Assembly: GCF_000708885.1 (NCBI RefSeq)
Contig: NZ_JEOE01000024.1
Coordinates: forward strand, 1-38,775
Direction: 5' to 3'
Length of the DNA stretch: 38,775 nucleotides
Source: Cellulomonas sp. HZM
GTDB taxonomy: Bacteria > Actinomycetota > Actinomycetes > Actinomycetales > Cellulomonadaceae
Positions 31,545-38,775 of this stretch are shown piece after piece. Both the position numbers and the translations under genes were made by a program. Below the pieces are notes generated by a model. The model made no database searches. It had not been told where the DNA came from and was given only the letters and a program-made list of their open reading frames with translations. The first letter of the stretch is position 1; every line of letters starts with the position of its first letter.

Positions 31545-32105
31545 ATGCGACCCGCAGGCCTGCTGCTCGCCCCCGGCTCCGGCGCCGGGCGGGACCACCG
31601 CACGCTCGTCGCCGTCGACGACGCGACCGACCTGCCCACGCGACGCATCGACCTCCCCAACCGCCTGCGCGGCAGCTCGGCCCCCGACCGACCCGGCCCC
31701 GCGATCGAGCGCCTGCGCGCGCAGGCCGACGAGCTCGCGGCGTCGCTCGGGGTCGGCCCGGAGCGGATCGTGCTCGGCGGCCGGTCGTTCGGCGGCCGGA
31801 TGGCGTCGATGGCCGTCGCGCAGGGACAGCCGGCCGCGGGCCTCGTGCTGCTGTCGTACCCGCTGCACCCGCCCGGGAAGCCGGACCGGCTCCGCGTCGA
31901 GCACCTGCCGGACGTGCGGGTGCCCGTGCTCGCGGTCTCCGGCGAGCGTGACCCGTTCGGCTCGCCCGACGAGCTGAGCGAGCACCTCGCCTCGCTGGGC
32001 GGTCCGCTCACGCTCGTCGTCGTCCCCGGTGACCACTCGCCGCGGGACGACTCGGCGGTCGCTGCCGTCGTGTCGGACTGGCTGCGTACGCTCGGGGAAC
32101 CCTGA
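31545..32105 (+). CDS. Alpha/beta hydrolase, dienelactone-hydrolase/KANL3-like
   Basis: A 186-aa compact alpha/beta hydrolase. LLAPGSGAGRDHRTL forms the oxyanion region. The nucleophile elbow is IVLGGRSFGGRMAS (Ser about 88), the acid is in AVSGERDPFG (Asp about 140), and the His is in VVPGDHSPRDD (about 165). This is the short Tex30/KANL3-like hydrolase layout without a cap domain. Substrate unknown. Probably leaderless (TACCGT). It precedes the MMPL gene by 97 bp on the same strand. Confidence 0.9.
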   Translation: MRPAGLLLAPGSGAGRDHRTLVAVDDATDLPTRRIDLPNRLRGSSAPDRPGPAIERLRAQADELAASLGVGPERIVLGGRSFGGRMASMAVAQGQPAAGLVLLSYPLHPPGKPDRLRVEHLPDVRVPVLAVSGERDPFGSPDELSEHLASLGGPLTLVVVPGDHSPRDDSAVAAVVSDWLRTLGEP

Positions 32106-32202
32106 CCTCGATCTCGGGGGTATTCCCGATGCCGTCGGGTGCTCCTGGACGGCAGGCTCATACCGCACAGCCTCGTCACAGCCGACTCCCCGAGGAACAG
32201 TC

Positions 32203-34308
32203 ATGCCCAAGGTCGCAGGGTGGATCAGCCACCGCTACGCGAAGTTCGCCGTCATCGCCTTCTGGCTCGTCGTCGTGGCGCTGCTCGGCCCGCTCGCCGG
32301 CAAGCTCTCGGACGTCCAGGACAACCAGGCCTCGAGCTGGCTGCCGTCGGACGCGGAGTCCACGCAGGTGCTCGGGCAGGCCTCGTCCTTCGTCTCGGCT
32401 GACACGATCCCCGCGGTCGTCGTCTACGCCAACCCCGACGGCCTGACCGACCAGGACATGGCCGCGATCACCGCCGACGTGCAGCAGTTCTCGCAGCTCG
32501 ACACGCTCGACGGGAAGGTCGTCGGGCCCGTGCCGTCCAAGGACGGGCAGGCTGCGCAGGTCATCGTGCCGCTCGACCTCGGCCCCGAGGGCTGGGACAA
32601 GGCGGCGGACGCGGTCGACGACCTGCGCGCGACCGCGACGGACGGGCTGCCCGCCGGCACCGACGTCTACATCGCGGGCCCGGCCGGGCAGGCGGCGGAC
32701 TCGTCGGCCGCGTTCGCCGGGATCGACTCGACGCTGCTGTACGCCGCCGCGGGCGTCGTCATCGTCATCCTGCTGCTCACCTACCGCAGCCCCGTGCTGT
32801 GGGTGCTGCCGCTCGTCTCGGCGGGCATCGCGCTCACGGTCGCGCAGGCCGTGATCTACCTCCTGGCCAAGAACTTCGACCTCACGGTCAACGCGCAGAG
32901 CGCGGGCATCCTCACCGTGCTCGTGTTCGGCGCCGGCACCGACTACGCGCTGCTGCTCACGGCCCGGTACCGGGAGGAGCTGCGCCGGCACGACGACAGG
33001 CACCAGGCGATGGCCGTCGCGCTGCACCGCGCGTCGCCGGCGATCATCGCGTCGGGCGCGACCGTCGCGCTGAGCATGCTCGTGCTGCTGCTCGCGACCA
33101 TGAACTCGACCGCGGGGCTCGGACCCGTCGCGGCGATCGGCATCGTGGTCGGCCTGCTCGTGATGCTCACGCTCCTGCCCGCGCTGCTGGTGCTGTGCGG
33201 ACGGTGGATCTTCTGGCCGCGCGTGCCGCACGTCGGGGACCACGAGCCCACGTCCGACGGCGTGTGGGCCCGTGTGGGCCGACGCATCGAGCGGCACCCG
33301 CGCCGCACGTGGGTGGTCACCGCGGCGCTGCTGCTCGTCGCGAGCATCGGCGTGGTCCAGCTCAACGCGACCGGGCTGTCCACCGCCGACTCGTTCACCA
33401 CCGAGCAGCCGTCGATCGCCGGTGAGAAGGTGCTCGCGCAGCACTTCCCGGGCGGCGCGGGCGCGCCGGTCGTCGTGGTGTCGAACGCGGACCAGGCCGA
33501 CGAGGTGCGCGCCGCGTTCGCAGGCGTCGACGGCATCGACCCCGCGTCCGTCACGCAGCCCGTCGTCAAGGACGGCACGGCGTACATGGAGGGCACGCTC
33601 ACGTCGGCGCCCGACAGCGACGAGGCGTACGACACCGTCGACCGGGTCCGGGACGCCGTGCACGCGGTGCCGGGCGCGAACGCCCTGGTCGGCGGCACCA
33701 CCGCCGTCAACCTCGACGTCGAGCGGGCCTCCGCGCACGACAACAAGGTCGTCATCCCGCTCATCCTGCTGGTGGTGCTGCTCATCCTCGGCGTGCTGCT
33801 GCGATCCATCACGGCACCGCTCGTGCTCGTCGGCACCGTCGTGCTCTCGTTCGGCGCGGCGATCGGCGTCTCGGCGCTCGTGTTCCGACACGTGTTCGGG
33901 TATGCCGGGGCGGACACGTCGTTCCCGCTGTTCGTGTTCGTGTTCCTCGTCGCGCTCGGGATCGACTACAACATCTTCCTCATGACGCGCGTGCGGGAGG
34001 AGGCGCAGCGCATCGGGCACCACCGCGGCTCGCTCGTCGCGCTCGCCGCCACCGGCGGGGTCATCACGTCGGCCGGGCTCGTGCTCGCGGGCACGTTCGC
34101 GGTGCTCGGCACGCTGCCGCTGGTGGCGTTCGCGGAGATCGGGTTCGCCGTCGCGTTCGGGGTGCTGCTCGACACGCTGATCGTGCGGTCGGTGCTGGTC
34201 ACCGCGCTGAACCTCGACATCGGACCGGCCATGTGGTGGCCGTCCCCGCTCGCACGGCGGGCCGAGCCGGAGGCCGACCCGTCGAGCATCGAGCTGGTGG
34301 ACGCGTAG
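32203..34308 (+). CDS. MMPL-family RND-type membrane transporter
   Basis: A 701-aa inner-membrane exporter with two MMPL halves, each having one leading helix, a large external loop and five helices. Signatures: the first-half NAQSAGILTVLVFGAGTDYA (cut to 20) followed by LLLTARYREEL, and the second-half FVFLVALGIDYNIFLMTRVR, carrying the Asp-Tyr pairs used in proton coupling. Family members export lipids or small hydrophobic compounds, driven by protons. ATG 32203 has GAGGA 6-7 nt upstream. The gene ends 4 bp from the convergent macrodomain gene. No TetR/MarR regulator is adjacent. Confidence 0.93.
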   Translation: MPKVAGWISHRYAKFAVIAFWLVVVALLGPLAGKLSDVQDNQASSWLPSDAESTQVLGQASSFVSADTIPAVVVYANPDGLTDQDMAAITADVQQFSQLDTLDGKVVGPVPSKDGQAAQVIVPLDLGPEGWDKAADAVDDLRATATDGLPAGTDVYIAGPAGQAADSSAAFAGIDSTLLYAAAGVVIVILLLTYRSPVLWVLPLVSAGIALTVAQAVIYLLAKNFDLTVNAQSAGILTVLVFGAGTDYALLLTARYREELRRHDDRHQAMAVALHRASPAIIASGATVALSMLVLLLATMNSTAGLGPVAAIGIVVGLLVMLTLLPALLVLCGRWIFWPRVPHVGDHEPTSDGVWARVGRRIERHPRRTWVVTAALLLVASIGVVQLNATGLSTADSFTTEQPSIAGEKVLAQHFPGGAGAPVVVVSNADQADEVRAAFAGVDGIDPASVTQPVVKDGTAYMEGTLTSAPDSDEAYDTVDRVRDAVHAVPGANALVGGTTAVNLDVERASAHDNKVVIPLILLVVLLILGVLLRSITAPLVLVGTVVLSFGAAIGVSALVFRHVFGYAGADTSFPLFVFVFLVALGIDYNIFLMTRVREEAQRIGHHRGSLVALAATGGVITSAGLVLAGTFAVLGTLPLVAFAEIGFAVAFGVLLDTLIVRSVLVTALNLDIGPAMWWPSPLARRAEPEADPSSIELVDA

Positions 34309-34312
34309 CGCG

Positions 34313-34852
34313 TCAGGCGAGCGCGCGCTCGAACGCCGCGCGAGCCTCGTCGGAGAACAGCACGAAGCGCACCAGCTCGATGCCCGACGGGTTGGCGTCC
34401 GCGTCGCCGTCGGTCCCGTTGGCCCAGGCCGCGGCGATGCCGGCGGCGACGCGGGCGACCTCGTCGACGTCCCAGCCGTAGGCGCCCGCACTCACGGCGG
34501 GAAAGGCGATCGAGTGCGCGCCCACGTCGACCGCGAGCTCGAGCGACGATCCGAAGCAGTGCGCGAGCAGCGACGACGAGCGCTCCCCCGCGTGCCAGTT
34601 CGGCCCCACCGTGTGCACCACCCAGCGCGCGGGCAGGTCGAAGCCGGGCGTGATCGCGCTGTACCCGGTCGGCAGCCCGTCCGGGAACCGCGTGGCGCGC
34701 AGCTCACGGCACGCCTCGAGCAGGCGCGGACCTGCGGCGCGGTGGATCGCGCCGTCCACGCCCCCGCCGCCCAGCAGCGTGGAGTTGGCGGCGTTGACGA
34801 CGACGTCGACGTCCTGCTCGGTGATGTCCCCGCGGACGGCCTCGATGTGCAT
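34313..34852 (-). CDS. Macrodomain protein (O-acetyl-ADP-ribose deacetylase type)
   Basis: A 179-aa single macrodomain that binds ADP-ribose and probably hydrolyses O-acetyl-ADP-ribose or ADP-ribosyl esters. Motifs: VRGDITEQDVDVVVNAANST, LLGGGGVDGAIHRAAG (catalytic loop), VVHTVGPNW and IAFPAVSAGAYGWDVDEVAR (phosphate loop). Length is standard for the YmdB/MacroD type. ATG 34852 is preceded by CACGAT ending 6 nt upstream, which fits a leaderless start. Tail-to-tail with the MMPL gene, 4 bp apart. Confidence 0.95.
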   Translation of the reverse strand: MHIEAVRGDITEQDVDVVVNAANSTLLGGGGVDGAIHRAAGPRLLEACRELRATRFPDGLPTGYSAITPGFDLPARWVVHTVGPNWHAGERSSSLLAHCFGSSLELAVDVGAHSIAFPAVSAGAYGWDVDEVARVAAGIAAAWANGTDGDADANPSGIELVRFVLFSDEARAAFERALA

Positions 34853-34930
34853 GAGTCCATCGTGCGGGGCGGATGTGCGTCGCGCGCGGGGACCTCGGTC
34901 CCGCCTGACGCACCGGCCCCCGCGCCGGCG

Positions 34931-34982
34931 TCGCACGCTGGCCTCGGACGCCGGCCTCGCACGCCGGCCTCGCACGCCGGGG
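34931..34982. repeat. Four 13-bp tandem repeats
   Basis: Units near TCGCACGCCGGCC start at 34931, 34944, 34957 and 34970, each with one to a few changes. Confidence 0.75.
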
Positions 34983-34989
34983 ACGCGAC

Positions 34990-35022
34990 AAGGCCCCTCG
35001 GTCGCTTACACCGAAGGGCCTT
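34990..35022. terminator. Hairpin with CGCTTAC loop, copy 1
   Basis: A 13-bp stem with one mismatch (AAGGCCCCTCGGT / ACCGAAGGGCCTT) closes a 7-nt loop. It looks like a factor-independent terminator, but no gene ends nearby. Confidence 0.6.
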
Positions 35023-35078
35023 CGTCGATCTCCAGGTTACGGAAGCGGATGGGGCGAACGGGTGAACGACGCGCGGCT

Positions 35079-35168
35079 CGTCCACAAATTTCGTCCACAG
35101 GCCTGTGTCCGGCGCGTGTTTCCGCAGGACATCCTGTGGACCGACATGTGCATGCCGCGGTGGACAAA
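35079..35168. promoter_or_regulatory. Four DnaA-box-like sequences
   Basis: CGTCCACAA (35079-35087), CGTCCACAG (35092-35100), CTGTGGAC (35133-35140) and GTGGACAAA (35160-35168) lie within 90 bp of non-coding DNA, two in each orientation. Confidence 0.3.
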
Positions 35169-35521
35169 ACTCGTGCTCCCGAAGCTCTTGCAGGGCTCCG
35201 AGCAGCGGGACTAGAACTACGTCATCGACCTCGACGGATCGAGAACCGCAGGAACGAAGGCCCCTTCGGGAGCCAGCGGGACAGCGGGGACAGGGACGAC
35301 GAGGACGGGCCGACCGGAGAACGGGCGACCACATCGATGCGGGGAGACTCGCACCGACCCGCACACGACCAGCGGGGGTCGCAACGGACCGCGAGGCAGA
35401 TTGCAGTCGCACCGCCCGCGGCGGACCGGTTCGCCGGACCACCCGGTGTCGGAGCGAGACCGCACGGTCGGAGCGGCGTCGGTCACCGGCTCGTCCGGAA
35501 CTTGTCGACCTGCAGTCACGG

Positions 35522-35556
35522 AAGGGCCCCCCGGACGCTTACTCCGAGGGGCCTTT
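35522..35556. terminator. Hairpin with CGCTTAC loop, copy 2
   Basis: A 14-bp stem with one mismatch and one G-U pair, the same loop as copy 1, and a short T-tract (CCTTTTCC) on the plus strand. It lies about 130 nt past the stop of the minus-strand acidic-protein gene. Confidence 0.65.
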
Positions 35557-35580
35557 TCCGTGTGCCCGCGCCGGGCCGTT

Positions 35581-35680
35581 CCCGATGCGCTCGGGCCGTT
35601 CCCGTGGCGCCCGCGCCGTGCCCGTGGCGCCCGCGCCGTGCCCGATGCGCTCGGGCCGTTCCCGTGGCGCCCGCGCCGGA
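35581..35680. repeat. Five 20-bp tandem units in the order A-B-B-A-B
   Basis: Unit A is CCCGATGCGCTCGGGCCGTT (35581, 35641). Unit B is CCCGTGGCGCCCGCGCCGTG (35601, 35621, and 35661 with two end changes). The block ends 8 nt before the stop codon of the adjacent small gene. Confidence 0.85.
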
Positions 35681-35688
35681 GCGCGAGG

Positions 35689-35994
35689 TCAGACCTCCGG
35701 CCCGGGGTCCGCGATGTGCCGCGGCGCGTGCTCACGCTCGTCCACCCGAGCGACGCCGTCGTCGACCGGGGTCGGCGTCTCGATGCCGGCATCGCCGGGG
35801 ATCTGCGACTCCGGCGCTCCCGTGCCCGTGTCGGGCTGGTTCAGGTCCGGTTCCGTCAGGTCGGGCTCGGTCAGCTCGCGGTCCGGGATCTCCGGTCCCG
35901 GGCCGGGGGTCGCGCCGCCCGTCGTCGGGCTCAGGCCCTCCTCGCTGCTCACGATGTCCGCCGTGCTCTCGCCTTCCTCGGGGGTGGTCGTCAT
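35689..35994 (-). CDS. Small acidic, disordered hypothetical protein
   Basis: A 101-aa protein rich in Pro, Glu, Asp and Thr with a short internal repeat, LTEPDLTEPDLNQPD, and no signal peptide, cysteine or hydrophobic core. It is supported as real by AAGGAGG 5 nt before ATG 35994 and by the absence of any competing gene. No family is recognised; it resembles actinobacterial intrinsically disordered proteins of unknown role. Confidence 0.65.
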   Translation of the reverse strand: MTTTPEEGESTADIVSSEEGLSPTTGGATPGPGPEIPDRELTEPDLTEPDLNQPDTGTGAPESQIPGDAGIETPTPVDDGVARVDEREHAPRHIADPGPEV

Positions 35995-36080
35995 CTCGTC
36001 CTCCTTCGGCTGCGGGTCGTCGATGACCCTCGTCCGATGGTCGGACGCACCGACGGAGCCGGCAACCGGGCGACGCGATC

Positions 36081-36156
36081 AGCGGCACTTGGGACTGGAG
36101 TGACCAAAGTGGCACTGGCGGAGTCCCGTGCGTGCTCTCGTGTCCCAAGTGCCGCT
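36081..36156. repeat. 15-bp perfect inverted repeat with internal third copy
   Basis: AGCGGCACTTGGGAC (36081-36095) is the exact reverse complement of 36142-36156. Between them, CCAAAGTGGCACTGG (36104-36118) is a degenerate direct copy of the right arm and its flank. The element lies in the 223-bp gap between dtd and the acidic-protein gene. Confidence 0.75.
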
Positions 36157-36217
36157 GGTTCTGCACCGAAGCCGGCGGGCGAGGAGCCGGCGGGCGGGAG
36201 GTTGTCGGCGCGAGGTG

Positions 36218-36652
36218 TCAGGCGGGCGCGGAGTCGAGCAGGATCGTCACCGGGCCGTCGTTGACGAGCTCGACCGCCATGTCGGCACCGAACACGCCCG
36301 TCGCCACCTCGAGCCCTCGACCGCGCAGAGCATCGACCACCGCGTCCACCAGAGGCTCGGCGACCGGACGCGGCGCGGCGGCGTTCCACGACGGGCGTCG
36401 GCCCTTGCGGGTGTCCGCGTACAGGGTGAACTGGCTGACGACGAGCACGGGCGCGCCCTCCTCGAGGGCGGACCGCTCGTCGCGCAGGATCCGCAGCTCG
36501 GCCACCTTGCGCGCGATCAGCTCCACCTGCGCCGGCCCGTCACCGGGCGTGGCACCCAGCAGCACGACGAGACCGGGCCCGTCGATCGCCCCGACCACCG
36601 CACCCCCGACGGTCACCGACGCGCGCGTCACTCGCTGGACGACGGCGCGCAT
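36218..36652 (-). CDS. dtd: D-aminoacyl-tRNA deacylase (DTD)
   Basis: A 144-aa enzyme that removes D-amino acids from mischarged tRNAs. It opens [17 protein letters not shown] and carries the two diagnostic motifs VSQFTLYAD and [11 protein letters not shown] (the cross-subunit Gly-cisPro loop). Length is standard. ATG 36652 overlaps the stop of the asparaginase gene by one base (TGATG), so translation is coupled. Confidence 0.97.
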   Translation of the reverse strand: MRAVVQRVTRASVTVGGAVVGAIDGPGLVVLLGATPGDGPAQVELIARKVAELRILRDERSALEEGAPVLVVSQFTLYADTRKGRRPSWNAAAPRPVAEPLVDAVVDALRGRGLEVATGVFGADMAVELVNDGPVTILLDSAPA

Positions 36653-37569
36653 CAGAACGTCGGCTCGACCGCGCCGACCGGCACCCCGTGCCCCAGCACC
36701 GGCGTGCGGCCGAGGTCGCCGGGATCCGCACCGGCCGCGCGCAGCGCAGCGGCGAGCAGCGCGGGTCGGGGCCGCGACGACCCGTCGAGCACCTTGAACG
36801 CGAGCGCCGACCCGTCGGGCAGCCCAGCCGCGTACACGCCGTCGGCGCCGTCCTTCGCGACGAGCCCCGGGACCGCCTGCATGAACGTCGTCGCGTCGCG
36901 CCCCGTGCCCGCGACGAACCACGGGAAGCCGCTCGTCGCCACGACGACGCGCGGGTCGAGGCGGGTGAACGAGCGCGCCAGGCCGACCAGCGTCGACGAG
37001 AAGAGCGGCGCGCCGCAGCCGTCGACCGTGACGTGCTCCACCGGCGCTCCCGTCAGGCGCTCTGTCGTCGCGCGCAGGTGCTGCTGCAGCGGGTGGCCGG
37101 GCGCGAGGTAGTCGTCGGTGCTCCAGCCTGCGGCGACGCACGTGGCGAGCATGCCCGCGTGCTTGCCCGAGCAGTTCTGCGTGAGCGGTCGCGGCCCGCC
37201 CGGGCGCGCGGACCACGCCGCATCGGGGTCGAGCGGCCAGTCGGGTGTGTTCTGCAGGGCGCTCTCGTCGAGGCCCGCGTCGGCAAGGATCGCGCGCACG
37301 ACGTCGAGGTGCGCGGGCTCGCCGTTGTGGCTCGCGCACACGAGCGCGAGGTGCTCGTCGGCCACGTCGAGGCCCGCCTCGAGCATCCCCGTGGCCTGCA
37401 CGGGCTTGAGCGAGGACCGCGGCCACACGACGACCTCGGGGTCGCCGAGCGCGAGCCGCGTCGATCCGTCGGGGGCGAGCACGACGAGGTGCCCGAGGTG
37501 CACGGACTCGACGACCCCGCCGCGCACCACCCGCGCGAGCGGGACCGCCCGGGCGCCGACGTCGGTCAC
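36652..37569 (-). CDS. Asparaginase II family protein (thermolabile/rhizobial type)
   Basis: A 305-aa protein of the Rhizobium-type L-asparaginase family. Seen: [18 protein letters not shown] at the start, [14 protein letters not shown] (the conserved SxxK-like nucleophile region), [32 protein letters not shown] and [17 protein letters not shown]. It probably hydrolyses L-asparagine to aspartate and ammonia, though members are poorly tested. GTG 37569 overlaps the DUF2516 stop by 4 bp (GTGA). No signal peptide; cytosolic. Middle gene of the DUF2516-asparaginase-dtd operon. Confidence 0.92.
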   Translation of the reverse strand: MTDVGARAVPLARVVRGGVVESVHLGHLVVLAPDGSTRLALGDPEVVVWPRSSLKPVQATGMLEAGLDVADEHLALVCASHNGEPAHLDVVRAILADAGLDESALQNTPDWPLDPDAAWSARPGGPRPLTQNCSGKHAGMLATCVAAGWSTDDYLAPGHPLQQHLRATTERLTGAPVEHVTVDGCGAPLFSSTLVGLARSFTRLDPRVVVATSGFPWFVAGTGRDATTFMQAVPGLVAKDGADGVYAAGLPDGSALAFKVLDGSSRPRPALLAAALRAAGADPGDLGRTPVLGHGVPVGAVEPTF

Positions 37570-37916
37570 CAGCCGCCCCGCGACGGCCCCTGCGGACCGC
37601 GGGGGCCCCGCGGGCCGCGACGCGAGTACGGGCCCAGGGCCGGCCGGACGTCGACGAGGTACACGATGGCCGCGACCGCGCACAGCAGCGCGAGGAACAG
37701 CGGGAACGTCGGGATCCCCTTGGGGAACGGCACCGCGGCGAACGAGACGGCCGTCGACACCCCGATGATCGCGCCCCAGAACCCCTTGGTGCGCTTGCCG
37801 GCCGAGACGAACGCGGCGGACGGGCGCCGCAGCAGGTCGATCAGCGCCCACACGCACAGCAGGAAGATGGCCAGCATGAAGACCAGGTAGATGCCCACCT
37901 GCACCGTCGCGATCAC
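37566..37916 (-). CDS. DUF2516 membrane protein
   Basis: A 116-aa actinobacterial membrane protein with an N-terminal helix (about 5-27, [20 protein letters not shown]), the signature [20 protein letters not shown], and further hydrophobic segments to about 90. The tail is collagen-like, [15 protein letters not shown]. Function unknown. The GTG start at 37916 is preceded by -10-like TAGGCT ending 6 nt upstream (leaderless). First gene of the operon with asparaginase and dtd, the same small set often seen together in related genomes (from memory). Confidence 0.9.
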   Translation of the reverse strand: MIATVQVGIYLVFMLAIFLLCVWALIDLLRRPSAAFVSAGKRTKGFWGAIIGVSTAVSFAAVPFPKGIPTFPLFLALLCAVAAIVYLVDVRPALGPYSRRGPRGPRGPQGPSRGGW

Positions 37917-37922
37917 GGGGCG

Positions 37923-37951
37923 AGCCTACGAGAGGCGTCCGACACGTGTCG
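37923..37951 (-). promoter_or_regulatory. Promoter of the DUF2516 operon with overlapping palindrome
   Basis: On the minus strand the -10 TAGGCT is at 37923-37928. The perfect 12-bp palindrome CGACACGTGTCG (37940-37951) covers the -35 region and could be an operator. Confidence 0.35.
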
Positions 37952-37986
37952 CTCGTCGTCCCCGACGGCCACGGGGCGAGCCCGCG

Positions 37987-38406
37987 TCACGGCAGCACCC
38001 GCAGCCCCTCGGCACGCGCGGCGGCGGCGAGGTGCTCGTCCCACGCGGCCACCAGCAGGTCCGGCGAGCGCAGCTGCAACGCGGACGCGAGGTGCACGGC
38101 ATCGGCGGCCCGCAGCGGGTGCATCCCGACGAGCGTCGCGGCCGACGCCGTGATGACGTCCTGCAGCTCCACGACGTGCAGCCCGGGCCACAGCCGCTCC
38201 CAGCGGCGCAGCGCGTCGCGTGCGGTCGCGTCGTCGAGCCGGCCAGCGCGCCGGCCGGCGGCGAGCACCGCGCGCACCTCCGCATCCGCCAACCGCGACG
38301 TGGCGACGAGGTCCGCACCGTCCCACAGCGCGCCGACGAGCTCGGATCCCGGCTCACGCACGCACAGCTTCACGAGCGCGCTCGTGTCCAGGTAGGCGAC
38401 CGCCAT
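37987..38406 (-). CDS. VapC-type PIN-domain toxin
   Basis: A 139-aa PIN-domain ribonuclease. Acidic residues of the metal site are visible in AYLDTSALVKLCVREPGSE (Asp 7 and a following Glu), ATSRLADAEVRAVLAAG (Glu), and LRAADAVHLASALQLR (the Asp of the DA-HLA motif). Toxins of this family cleave tRNA or rRNA. It begins 10 bp after its antitoxin gene, in one operon. Confidence 0.93.
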   Translation of the reverse strand: MAVAYLDTSALVKLCVREPGSELVGALWDGADLVATSRLADAEVRAVLAAGRRAGRLDDATARDALRRWERLWPGLHVVELQDVITASAATLVGMHPLRAADAVHLASALQLRSPDLLVAAWDEHLAAAARAEGLRVLP

Positions 38407-38416
38407 CGTCGGGCCC

Positions 38417-38674
38417 TCAGCGCCGCAGGCGGCGTACGAGGCCGCTCACCGCGCCACCGGGCCGCGCCTGCTCGACCTCTGCGGGTGGCCGCGCGTCCTG
38501 CGGCGAGGTGAGCAGGCCGTCGCGCTGCAGCCGCGTCAGCAGGTCGGCTGACGCGATGCCGCTGAGCCGCGCCACGGGCACACCCCGCTCGGTGACCACC
38601 ACGTCCTCACCCGCCCGGGCGGCGTCGATCCACTGCTTGAGCTCCGCGCGCAAGGCGCTGACCGCGACCTCCAT
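38417..38674 (-). CDS. Phd/VapB-type antitoxin
   Basis: An 85-aa antitoxin. MEVAVSALRAELKQWIDAA, GEDVVVTERGVPVARLSGI is the Phd/YefM DNA-binding fold; the Pro/Ala- and Arg-rich tail should contact the toxin. A -10-like TAGGTT at 38681-38686 ends 6 nt before ATG 38674, so the mRNA is probably leaderless. The promoter adjoins the large inverted repeat to the right, a likely autoregulation target (inference). Confidence 0.92.
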   Translation of the reverse strand: MEVAVSALRAELKQWIDAARAGEDVVVTERGVPVARLSGIASADLLTRLQRDGLLTSPQDARPPAEVEQARPGGAVSGLVRRLRR

Positions 38675-38686
38675 CCCCCGAACCTA

Positions 38687-38771
38687 CCGGCCCACGACGC
38701 ACGCCCCACCATCCCCCTCGAGGACAAGGGTTCGGGCCGAGGGGGAGGGTGGGGCGTGCGTCGTGGGCCGG
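38687..38771. repeat. 34-bp inverted repeat at the vapBC promoter
   Basis: Arms 38687-38720 and 38738-38771 are reverse complements with a single mismatch, separated by 17 nt. Outside the arms the pairing continues in part to the window edge. It starts immediately upstream of the vapB -10. Confidence 0.85.
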
Positions 38772-38775
38772 TTGG

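Larger units (their letters stand above)
34853..35688. other. 836-bp intergenic tract rich in repeats and hairpins
   Basis: The tract holds four 13-bp tandem repeats (34931-34982), two hairpins with the identical loop CGCTTAC (34990-35022 and 35522-35556), four DnaA-box-like sequences (35079-35168) and a 20-bp tandem repeat (35581-35680). I find no tRNA and no believable protein gene on either strand. The stretch 35170-35520 has no recognisable element. Confidence 0.6.

Noticed and set aside
29675..31951. 758-codon open frame antisense to the symporter
   Set aside because: Arg/Asp/His-rich low-complexity translation; the symporter on the other strand is unmistakable.
32114..32129. TCGGG-N6-CCCGA palindrome before the MMPL gene as an operator
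   Set aside because: Only 5-bp arms and no nearby regulator gene; too weak to claim.
32176..34491. 771-codon open frame antisense to the MMPL gene
   Set aside because: GC-rich shadow, no family motif.
35180..35260. tRNA-like segment
   Set aside because: No T-loop GGTTCGA, no foldable cloverleaf and no matching acceptor arm on either strand.
35513..35524. GTCGACCTGCAG resembling a vector polylinker
   Set aside because: Only 12 bases match, the surroundings are ordinary high-GC DNA with no other vector sequence.
35581..35680. CRISPR array
   Set aside because: Units are directly adjacent with no spacers, too short and of two alternating types; no cas genes.

Overview
The window is very GC-rich (about 73-75% by eye) and uses GTG starts freely. 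It carries several genes typical of high-GC Gram-positive bacteria: ClpC preceded by a ClgR-like box, DUF2516, a DUF6318-type lipoprotein, a DUF2316 protein and many probably leaderless mRNAs. Together with secreted polysaccharide enzymes bearing F5/8C (discoidin) modules and a CebR-like LacI operator, this points to a Cellulomonas-type actinobacterium. The genus is an inference from gene content and style, not from a marker gene.

Layout. 76-2160: RecQ helicase. 2242-12347 (minus strand): four consecutive genes for large secreted proteins. They are two paralogous beta-helix, GH55-like proteins, one DUF1996 protein and one clan GH-A-type glycoside hydrolase; between them they carry eight F5/8C modules. 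Each gene is followed by a strong perfect or near-perfect hairpin. 12827-14011: a divergent LacI-family regulator. Near-identical palindromes with an AGAGCGCT core lie upstream of the first gene (12595-12610), upstream of the last gene (5022-5034) and in the regulator's own promoter (12791-12806). This looks like a self-contained regulon for attacking an extracellular glucan, possibly of fungal cell wall, and is the most interesting part of the window.

14116-20406: accessory and housekeeping genes. These are a class-C beta-lactamase-like hydrolase, DUF2316, TrmL, a lipoprotein plus PKD-domain secreted protein pair, a MazEF-type toxin-antitoxin pair, a papain-like fold protein with a beta-trefoil tail, and gluconokinase. 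20506-23079: clpC. 23328-25530: two convergent luciferase-like flavin monooxygenases. 25622-27162: a SanA/YdcF-like membrane protein coupled to a Cof-type HAD phosphatase. 27265-29302: a LysR regulator divergent from a class V aminotransferase-fold enzyme. 29337-31375: an SSS-family solute symporter plus a small membrane protein. 31545-34308: an alpha/beta hydrolase and an MMPL exporter. 34313-34852: a macrodomain protein. 34853-36217: a long intergenic, repeat- and hairpin-rich tract with one small acidic protein gene. 36218-37916: a coupled operon DUF2516 - asparaginase II family - dtd. 37987-38674: a VapBC pair. The window ends in a 34-bp inverted repeat at the vapB promoter.

No tRNA, rRNA, CRISPR array, insertion sequence or phage gene was recognised. 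Functions were assigned by reading motifs; no database search was possible.
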